NCBI RefSeq assembly: GCF_024494645.1 | Contig: NZ_JANHDJ010000004.1 | Coordinates: 1-64,000, forward strand | DNA length: 64,000 nucleotides | Source of the DNA: Halohasta litorea | GTDB taxonomy: Archaea; Halobacteriota; Halobacteria; Halobacteriales; Haloferacaceae | Direction: 5' to 3' | Shown: positions 58,282 through 64,000 of the stretch, piece by piece | Numbering within the stretch: position 1 is the first letter of the stretch | How the letters are laid out: the number at the start of each line of letters is the position of its first letter | Translations under genes and position numbers: made by a program | Notes under the pieces: model-generated | Database searches by the model: none | Told to the model about the DNA's origin: nothing | Seen by the model: the letters and a program-made list of their open reading frames with translations, nothing else

Positions 58282-60666
58282 ATGACAGTACTCTGGATCG
58301 GCGACGTGCGGTCGGCCGATATCGACACGGTCGGCGGCAAGGCGGCCTCGCTGGGTGAACTCACCGAGGCCGGGCTTCCCGTTCCGCCCGGGTTCGTTGT
58401 CACTGCCGAGACCTACCGTACCTTCCTGGAGACCACAGGCATCGGCAGCGAGATCTTCGACGCGCTGGCGGTCGACGACGACGGCCTCGCCGAGGCCGCC
58501 GAACGGGCCCGCGAACTCGTCGTCGAGACACCGGTCCCCGAGGCGGTACGCGAGGAGATCCTCGCGGCCTACGGCGACCTCGGCGGGCTGGCCGACACCG
58601 AGCCCGACGACCAAAGCGAGCCGTTCGTCGCGGTTCGCTCCTCGGCGACCGCCGAGGACCTGCCCGACGCCTCCTTTGCCGGACAGTACGAGACCATCCT
58701 CAACGTCACCGAGGAAGACCTCCTGGACCGAGTCAAGGAGTGTTGGGCCTCGCTGTTCTCCGAGCGGGCAGTCCACTACCGGAACACCCACGGCTTCGAC
58801 CACGACGACGTCGACGTCGCGGTCGTCGTCCAGCAGATGGTCGACGCCGACAAATCCGGTGTCATGTTTACCCGTCATCCCTCGACGGGCGACCGGCAGA
58901 TGATCGTCGAGTCCGCCTGGGGGCTCGGCGAAGCCGTCGTTTCAGGGATGGTCTCGCCGGACCACTACGAGATCGACCCCGAGACGGCGACGATCGTCGA
59001 CTCGACGATCGCCGACAAGAAACAGCAGATGATCAAAGACCCCGAGACGGGCGAGACGGCGCTCCAGCCGGTCGGCGACGAGCGGCGGACCGAACGGGTC
59101 GTGACCGACGCGGAGATCGAGCGGCTGGTCGAACTCGGCCGCCGCGTCGAGGATCATTACGGCGAGCCCCAAGACGTCGAGTGGGCGCTCGTCGAGGGCG
59201 AGCTGTTCATGCTCCAGTCGCGACCGATCACGACGATCAGCGAGGCCGGCGACTCCGAGACGGTCCAGGAGACCGACGCCACGCAGGGGGGCGACGAGAC
59301 CGCCGGTCGACCGGGGCAGACGGCCGTCGACGGCGGGGGAGACCAGCAGGTGACCGAGGCCGACGCCGACAGCGAGACCGACGACGGCGTGCTCGTTCGT
59401 GGCGTCAGTGCGAGCCCCGGCACCGCGTCGGGAGAGGTCCGGCTCATCACGAAACTGGACCATCTCGATCAGGTGACCGAGGGCGACGTGCTCGTCAGCA
59501 CGATGACGACGCCGGACATGGTGCCCGCGATGCAGCGGGCCGCCGCAATCGTCACCGACGAGGGCGGGATGACCTCCCACTCGGCGATCGTCTCCCGGGA
59601 GATGGGCGTCCCCGCGATCGTCGGTACCCGCACCGCGACCGACGTGCTGAAACCCGGTCAGCAGGTCACCGTCGACGGCGAGATGGGCACGGTCACCGAG
59701 GGCGGCCCCGAGGAAGACGAGGCCGCGGCCGAGGAGTACGATCCGGTCGAATCGGTCCGCCCCCAGACGCCGGTCAAACCCATGACCGCCACCGAGGTCA
59801 AGGTCAACCTCTCGATCCCCGAGGCCGCCGAGCGGGCGGCGGCGACGGGGGCCGACGGCGTCGGGCTGTTGCGGATGGAACACATGGTGATCTCGCTGGG
59901 CAAGACGCCCGAGCAGTATATCGCCGACCACGGGGAGAACGCGTTCATCGACGAGTTGGTCGACGGGGTTCGAACGGTCGCCGAGGCCTTTTATCCGCGA
60001 CCAGTTCGCGCTCGCACGCTTGATGCGCCGACCGACGAGTTCCGCGATCTCCAGGGCGGTAGCGACGAGCCACACGAACACAACCCGATGTTGGGCTACC
60101 GGGGGATTCGCCGGAGTCTCGACAAACCCGCGCCGTTCCGATGCGAGCTGCGGGCGTTCAAACGGCTGTTCGATGCGGGCTACGACAACGTCGAACTGAT
60201 GTTGCCGCTGGTCAACGACGCAGAAGACGTCGAGCGGGCCAAGCTCTTGATGGAGGAGGTCGGCATCGACCCCGCAAAATCCCGGTGGGGCGTGATGGTC
60301 GAAACCCCCGCCAGCGCGCTGCTGATCGAGGAGATCGCCGCCGAGGGCATCGATTTCGTCTCCTTCGGCACCAACGACCTCACCCAGTACACCCTCGCAG
60401 TGGACCGAAACAACGAACACGTCGTCGATCGGTTCGACGAACTCCACCCCGGTGTCCTCTCGCTGATCGAAACCACGATCGAGACCTGCCGCGAACTCGG
60501 GGTCGACACCAGTATCTGCGGACAGGCCGCCTCCAAGTCCGATATGGTCGACTTCCTCGTCGAACAGGGCATCAGCTCGATCAGCGCGAACATCGATGCC
60601 GTCCGGGATGTCCAACACGAGGTCAAACGGGTCGAACAGAAACTGCTGCTCGATTCGGTGCGCTAA
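58282..60666 (+). CDS. ppsA: Phosphoenolpyruvate synthase
   Basis: This 794-residue enzyme converts pyruvate, ATP and water to phosphoenolpyruvate, AMP and phosphate. The N-terminal ATP-grasp/pyruvate-phosphate dikinase domain starts VGGKAASLGELTEAGLPVPPGF. The swivelling His domain is MTSHSAIVSREMGVPAIVGT near 430-450 (His phosphorylated). The PEP-binding barrel has MLGYRGIRRSL, VMVETPASALLIEEIA and SFGTNDLTQYTLAVDR, and ends ISANIDAVRDV. An acidic linker (about 330-375) sits before the His domain. It is used for gluconeogenesis and lies convergent with the fructose PTS genes. Confidence 0.96.
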   Translation: MTVLWIGDVRSADIDTVGGKAASLGELTEAGLPVPPGFVVTAETYRTFLETTGIGSEIFDALAVDDDGLAEAAERARELVVETPVPEAVREEILAAYGDLGGLADTEPDDQSEPFVAVRSSATAEDLPDASFAGQYETILNVTEEDLLDRVKECWASLFSERAVHYRNTHGFDHDDVDVAVVVQQMVDADKSGVMFTRHPSTGDRQMIVESAWGLGEAVVSGMVSPDHYEIDPETATIVDSTIADKKQQMIKDPETGETALQPVGDERRTERVVTDAEIERLVELGRRVEDHYGEPQDVEWALVEGELFMLQSRPITTISEAGDSETVQETDATQGGDETAGRPGQTAVDGGGDQQVTEADADSETDDGVLVRGVSASPGTASGEVRLITKLDHLDQVTEGDVLVSTMTTPDMVPAMQRAAAIVTDEGGMTSHSAIVSREMGVPAIVGTRTATDVLKPGQQVTVDGEMGTVTEGGPEEDEAAAEEYDPVESVRPQTPVKPMTATEVKVNLSIPEAAERAAATGADGVGLLRMEHMVISLGKTPEQYIADHGENAFIDELVDGVRTVAEAFYPRPVRARTLDAPTDEFRDLQGGSDEPHEHNPMLGYRGIRRSLDKPAPFRCELRAFKRLFDAGYDNVELMLPLVNDAEDVERAKLLMEEVGIDPAKSRWGVMVETPASALLIEEIAAEGIDFVSFGTNDLTQYTLAVDRNNEHVVDRFDELHPGVLSLIETTIETCRELGVDTSICGQAASKSDMVDFLVEQGISSISANIDAVRDVQHEVKRVEQKLLLDSVR

Positions 60667-60710
60667 CCGGCCTGCCGCCAGCGACCGTCGGCCGGTTTTC
60701 AACTAGTCGT

Positions 60711-60765
60711 GACCACAAGCTGCCATTTGCTACCATTATCTACCAGTAACTGCCAACACGTACCG
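60711..60765. repeat. Ten-base-phased NNCCA-type repeat between ppsA and the PTS operon
   Basis: Starting at 60711, successive 10-base blocks begin GACCA, TGCCA, TACCA, TACCA, TGCCA, TACCG (60711, 60721, 60731, 60741, 60751, 60761), then the pattern fades. Six units repeat at exactly one helical turn. On the minus strand this reads as TGGTA/TGGCA blocks. It lies in the convergent gap after ppsA (60666) and ptfB (60834). It could be a protein-binding array or a termination-related tract; nothing in the sequence decides. Confidence 0.5.
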
Positions 60766-60833
60766 TTATAACTCGACTACTCGGTGGTAGACACTGGCTA
60801 CTGGCAGGATTACAAAAGCAGCGCCGACTGTTG

Positions 60834-61325
60834 TTAGGAAAACAGCCGTTTGAGACGGGCGAGAACGCCCGAGTCCGAGTCGGTCGACTCCGGGGTGGTC
60901 GACTGATCGGGTTCGGCTGTCTGTGTCGATTCGGTTCCTGTTGGGTCGGCTGTCCCCGCTTCTGACTCGGTTCCGGTCGTCTCGTCGACTGTTGTTTCGG
61001 TCTCGGTTCCCCCACCGGCTGCTTCGACCCGCTCTACGGCCTCGTCGATGAGACCCTCGGCATCGTTGACGCCGTCTTTGACCGTTCCTTTGACGACGAT
61101 GTGGTCCTGGAAGCGGTCCCGCTGGACGCCGGTGTCGGCGGCGATGATCACCGCGTCGGCCGCCGCGAGGGTGTCGTCGGGGATTTCGTTTTCCGTTCCC
61201 ATCGCGCCGTGGATTTCGACGTGGATGTCGTGGCCGCGTTTTTCGGCGGTCTGTTCGAGGTTTTCGGCAGCCATCTGGCTGTGTGCGATGCCGGTCGGAC
61301 AGGCGGTGATTGCGACGAATTTCAT
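60834..61325 (-). CDS. ptfB: PTS fructose-type EIIB component
   Basis: This 163-residue protein has an EIIB-fructose fold at residues about 1-105: FVAITACPTGIAHSQMAAEN holds the phospho-Cys near residue 9. A long Thr/Glu/Ser-rich tail follows and ends LKRLFS. It phosphorylates fructose during uptake by EIIC. Haloarchaea such as Haloferax have this system in one operon. Its start overlaps the HPr gene by 4 bases. Confidence 0.92.
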   Translation of the reverse strand: MKFVAITACPTGIAHSQMAAENLEQTAEKRGHDIHVEIHGAMGTENEIPDDTLAAADAVIIAADTGVQRDRFQDHIVVKGTVKDGVNDAEGLIDEAVERVEAAGGGTETETTVDETTGTESEAGTADPTGTESTQTAEPDQSTTPESTDSDSGVLARLKRLFS

Positions 61326-61603
61326 GTGGTGTGTTCCGTGTCGTGTTCGGGGGTAGTCAGAATCGATTCGAGTTCGTCGACTGCGTCGGCCTCGTCAGGA
61401 CCATCGGCCGTAATGTCGACGTCGTCGCCCGGACCGACGCCGAGACCAGTCACTGCGAGCATACTGGCGGCGTCGACGCCATCGCTCCCGGCAGGGCCGA
61501 TGGTGACTTGGCTGTCGTAGCTGTTTGCGGCTGTGACGACCTTCGAAGCGGGCCGGGCGTGGAGGCCGTCCTCGGGAACGACGGTGATCGTCCGCTCGAT
61601 CAT
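61322..61603 (-). CDS. ptsH: Phosphocarrier protein HPr
   Basis: This 93-residue protein contains VPEDGLHARPASKVVTAANS near residues 9-28, with the phospho-His in the GLHARPA motif, and SMLAVTGLGVGPGDDVDITADGPDE. The Ser used by HPr kinase is replaced by a region without clear equivalents (AASMLAV). It carries phosphate from EI to EIIA. Coupled by 4-base overlaps to both ptfB and ptfA. Confidence 0.93.
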   Translation of the reverse strand: MIERTITVVPEDGLHARPASKVVTAANSYDSQVTIGPAGSDGVDAASMLAVTGLGVGPGDDVDITADGPDEADAVDELESILTTPEHDTEHTT

Positions 61604-62061
61604 TCGACGGCCTCCAGGATGATCGATTCGACACGTTCGGGGGAGTCGGCCTCCTGGAGGGCGGTGCGTGTCTCCTCGTGCATCAGCGACCGTGACAGCG
61701 AACTCAGCATCTGGAGGTGCTCCTCGCCGCCCTCCGCGGGGACCAGTAACATGAATAGCAGCGTCGCTGGCTCGTCGTCCATCGCGTCGAAGTCGATCCC
61801 CGCCGACGAACGGGTAAAAGCGATCGTGGGAGCGGTGACTGCACTGCTCTTGGCGTGGGGGATGCCGATCCCCATCCCGACGCCGGTGGTGGCCTCCGCC
61901 TCGCGGGCCCGCAGGTCCGCCAGTGCCTGCTCGCGGTCGGTGACGCGGCCAGCCTCGACGGCGAGATCCAGCAACTGTTCGATGGCTTCGGGTTTGGTTT
62001 CGGGTTCGTGGTCGAGATCGATCAGGTCGGTCGTGAGGGGTTTGTGGTCGTGGTGTGCCAT
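61600..62061 (-). CDS. ptfA: PTS fructose-type EIIA component
   Basis: This 153-residue protein reads MAHHDHKPLTTDLIDLDHEP with the EIIA-2 core; the phospho-His lies in VGMGIGIPHAKSSAV near residue 70. LLFMLLVPAEGGEEHLQMLSSLSRSL is family-typical. Start ATG 62061 is chosen; the frame is open much further upstream but only over the EIIC gene in a wrong frame. It is separated from ptfC by 26 bases. Confidence 0.92.
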   Translation of the reverse strand: MAHHDHKPLTTDLIDLDHEPETKPEAIEQLLDLAVEAGRVTDREQALADLRAREAEATTGVGMGIGIPHAKSSAVTAPTIAFTRSSAGIDFDAMDDEPATLLFMLLVPAEGGEEHLQMLSSLSRSLMHEETRTALQEADSPERVESIILEAVE

Positions 62062-62087
62062 TGGGGGGATAGTGGCGTTCGGTCGAG

Positions 62088-63227
62088 TTAGGCGGTTTGG
62101 CTCGACGAGGTGGTGGTTGTTGCCTCGGCTTCGGTGTGGTCGGGTTTGAGCAGCGTCACCATGACGGCGGTGACCGCGGCTCCGAGTGCGATACAGCCGA
62201 GGAAGGCGAGGATGTTGTTCGAGAGGATGACGACGAAGATGCCGCCGTGGGGGGCGGGCATCGTGACGCCGAGGGCCATCGCGGCGCCCCCGGCGGTCGC
62301 GCTGCCGACGACGATGCTGGGAATCACCCGAAGCGGATCGGCAGCCGCGAACGGGATCGCACCCTCCGTGATGAACGACAGCCCCATTGGGACGGCGGCG
62401 ACGGCGCTTTCCCGCATCTGCTCGGGGTACTTGTGGGGGGCGATGAAGTACGACAGCGCCAGCCCGAGCGGTGGGGTCATCCCGGCGATCATCACCGCGG
62501 CCATCGGACCGAAGATGCCGTCGGCGACCAGTACGGTGCCGAACACGTAGGCAACCTTGTTGACGGGGCCACCCATGTCGACGGCCATCATCCCGCCGAG
62601 GATCAGCCCCAGCAGGGCGGCGTTGGCCCCCTGCATTCCTTCGAGCGCCGACGTGAGCGCGCTGTCGACCAGTGCGATCGGGACGCCGAGGGCGAAGACG
62701 ACCACGGGGATGAGCAGCGCGGTCGCAATAACCGGGATGACGAGAATCGGCATCATCGGTTTGATGACCGACGGCACGTTCCAGCCTTTCATCCACCGGG
62801 CGACATAGCCAGCAAGGAGGCCAGCGATGATCGCGCCGAGGAAGCCTGCGACCGCACCCTCCGCGTTCACACCGACGAGCCCGCCTGCGGCCTCGATGAT
62901 CCCGGGCTGTTGGATCGCATACGAGAGGATAAACCCCGGCGCGAGGCCGGGCTTGTCCGCGATCGAGTAGGCGATGAACGCCCCCAAGATCGGGATCATG
63001 ATCGTCAGTCCAAGACTGCCGATCTCCGCGAGATACCACGCGAGCGAGCCGGTGGTTTCGAACACCGTCTCCGTATCGCCTGGCGTGAACGGCAGCTCGG
63101 CGACCATAAAGCCCAGAGCGAGGAAGATCCCGCCGATCGTCACGAACGGAATCATGTACGAGACCCCTGTCATGAGGTCTTCTTTCACGGATGTGAGGTC
63201 TGATCGTAATTGCTGTTTTGTTACCAT
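62088..63227 (-). CDS. ptfC: PTS fructose-type EIIC permease
   Basis: This 379-residue membrane permease has about nine or ten helices. Landmarks: LMTGVSYMIPFVTIGGIFLALGF, GVNAEGAVAGFLGAIIAGLLAGYVARWM, GGMMAVDMGGPVNKVAYVF, and FITEGAIPFAAADPLRVIPSIVVG, with MPAPHGGIFVV near residue 326. It imports fructose and hands it to EIIB for phosphorylation. It is the first gene of the ptfC-ptfA-ptsH-ptfB operon. The EI gene (ptsI), present in the Haloferax cluster as I recall, is not found here. Confidence 0.93.
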   Translation of the reverse strand: MVTKQQLRSDLTSVKEDLMTGVSYMIPFVTIGGIFLALGFMVAELPFTPGDTETVFETTGSLAWYLAEIGSLGLTIMIPILGAFIAYSIADKPGLAPGFILSYAIQQPGIIEAAGGLVGVNAEGAVAGFLGAIIAGLLAGYVARWMKGWNVPSVIKPMMPILVIPVIATALLIPVVVFALGVPIALVDSALTSALEGMQGANAALLGLILGGMMAVDMGGPVNKVAYVFGTVLVADGIFGPMAAVMIAGMTPPLGLALSYFIAPHKYPEQMRESAVAAVPMGLSFITEGAIPFAAADPLRVIPSIVVGSATAGGAAMALGVTMPAPHGGIFVVILSNNILAFLGCIALGAAVTAVMVTLLKPDHTEAEATTTTSSSQTA

Positions 63228-63636
63228 AGTTGTCCATCATAATCTACCATGACAAATAGAAAAATGCCTTCGAATGTGTTTGTTTTTGGAACTAAAATAG
63301 GGGTAAATTGGTATTCAAACGTAATAAAATTAAAATGTCAAAAACAACGAGTGTGTTTTGACACGTGGTGGTCAAAACGCACCGATCTCCGGAAGTTCGA
63401 AGCCACGCAAACGGGTGTCGGCTGCACCATTGAGACGGGCCAGCTGATCTGTACCGCCACGCAACCCCGCCTCGACCTCGATATGCGGTTCGAGCAGGTC
63501 GTCATCACGAAATACAGGGCAAACCCGGCTGTAGACCGCCGGAACCACTACTGATCTGCCCCACTCTACCGGCGGATAATCATGCTACCGTGCAACAAGG
63601 TTCAATACCCCCGGCGACCTACATACAACTTGGACT
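63228..63636. other. 409-base AT-rich spacer with PTS promoter
   Basis: The left half is strongly AT-rich (about 63240-63345) and should hold the PTS promoter on the minus strand. An inverted repeat lies at 63336-63363 with a third half-site at 63371-63378. The right half contains an open plus frame (63249-63554), but it has no recognisable protein features, so I do not call it a gene. Confidence 0.55.
63336..63363. promoter_or_regulatory. Inverted repeat TGTCAAAA-N12-TTTTGACA, possible PTS operator
   Basis: Perfect 8-base arms at 63336-63343 and 63356-63363 are separated by 12 bases. A further GTCAAAAC half-site is at 63371-63378. It lies 109 bases before the ptfC start. Such spacing suits a dimeric repressor or activator of the fructose genes. 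Which protein binds it is unknown. Confidence 0.45.
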
Positions 63637-64000
63637 ATGGATATAACTGATATTGTTATGACGGAGTTCGTCGAGGTGGACGTCGACGAACGACTCGCGA
63701 AGGTCCGAGCCAAATTCGACGAGAAGAATCCACGGGGGGTGATTGTTACTGACGACGGCAGCTACGAGGGAGTGATCGGCGAGTCCGAGCTCGTGAAATC
63801 GCAGATCCAGGACGACACCAAAGCGAGCGTGCTGATGACCTCTGCACCGCGGGTCGACCACCACGAGGACATCCGCGAGGTCGCCCGGCTGCTCGTCGAG
63901 GGCGACGTGCGGATCGCGCCGGTGTTCCGTGGCGAGACGCTGGCGGGGATCATCACGACCGACGCGATTCTCACTGCGGTCTTGGGGAACCTCGATGCGT
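63637..64000 (+). CDS. CBS-domain protein, cut by the window end
   Basis: The first 121 residues are visible: MDITDIVMTEFVEVDVDERL then GVIVTDDGSYEGVIGESELV, and VLMTSAPRVDHHEDIREVARLLVEGDVRIAPVFRGETLAGIITTDAIL. That is two CBS motifs as a tandem pair. The gene continues past 64000, so a fused effector domain cannot be excluded. It starts at ATG 63637 after an AT-rich gap. Confidence 0.85.
   Translation, partial: MDITDIVMTEFVEVDVDERLAKVRAKFDEKNPRGVIVTDDGSYEGVIGESELVKSQIQDDTKASVLMTSAPRVDHHEDIREVARLLVEGDVRIAPVFRGETLAGIITTDAILTAVLGNLDA

Noticed and set aside
58942..60702. 586-codon minus-strand open frame across ppsA
   Set aside because: It is the shadow of a well-supported PpsA; the sequence is Arg/Gly/His-rich without a fold pattern.
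61600..63240. 546-codon open frame ending with EIIA
   Set aside because: Its first 390 codons are an out-of-frame reading of ptfC; only the part from 62061 is EIIA.
63249..63554. 101-codon plus-strand open frame before the last CBS gene
   Set aside because: It includes the AT-rich promoter and inverted repeat and shows no recognisable protein feature.
1..64000. CRISPR array, rRNA genes or replication origin
   Set aside because: No regularly spaced repeat-spacer units, no rRNA sequence and no cdc6/orc1 gene with origin boxes were seen on either strand.

Overview
The window is chromosomal DNA of a halophilic archaeon (class Halobacteria). Predicted proteins are very acidic, coding regions are GC-rich, exported proteins carry twin-arginine signals, and the gene set is haloarchaeal: halocyanin, archaeal SepF, archaeal CCA transferase, S17e, Bat-type regulators and ISH-type transposase remnants. 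I cannot name the genus from the sequence alone.

Layout. 0-2.8 kb is worn accessory DNA: the 5' end of an ISH3-type transposase, a decayed integrase tail, an orphan type I restriction R-subunit N-domain protein and a DUF389 pseudogene. 2.9-14.2 kb is core housekeeping: RNase R, PUA protein, SepF, PrsW-like protease, FAU-1, two tRNAs, CCA transferase, an aminotransferase and MutY. 14.8-26.7 kb is one long plus-strand operon for exported membrane-bound nitrate reductase: b-type membrane protein, Rieske protein, cytochrome b, NarG, NarH, a heme-binding subunit, NarJ, an unknown membrane protein, a HEAT-repeat protein, a Mrp-DUF2249 fusion and MobA. 26.7-43.3 kb is the rest of a denitrification island: halocyanin, NirK, two NnrS/CoxI-like membrane proteins, a heme-type radical SAM enzyme with a HemA-tail-like partner, three stand-alone DUF2249 proteins, a heme-copper oxidase subunit I, a CGCGG RiPP-like protein, two cupins, a Bat-type regulator and quinol-type NorB. 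No nos genes are seen. The island lies between two decayed tails of the same IS6-type transposase, both in plus orientation (14.24 and 43.52 kb).

The strongest new signal is regulatory. A CGAA-N4-TTCG inverted repeat occurs about sixteen times (exact or one mismatch), all inside the island. Its centre sits 43.5-46.5 bases before eleven start codons. This fits one activator bound just upstream of BRE/TATA, possibly the Bat-type regulator at 40.3 kb or a NarO-like protein encoded elsewhere. The nar operon has the same site and TATA box, followed by a roughly 140-base leader with a strong nested hairpin. Two tiny leader ORFs (28 and 18 codons) are coupled by ATGA overlaps to the first cupin and to the regulator.

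43.7-64 kb returns to housekeeping genes: a PadR regulator, universal stress proteins, BirA, a cofD-dus-citG-DUF447 operon, S17e, a geranylgeranyl reductase-type flavoprotein, a PAS protein, a hydroxyacid dehydrogenase, Asd, a cation exchanger, PpsA, a fructose PTS operon (ptfC-ptfA-HPr-ptfB, without ptsI here) and a CBS protein cut by the window end.
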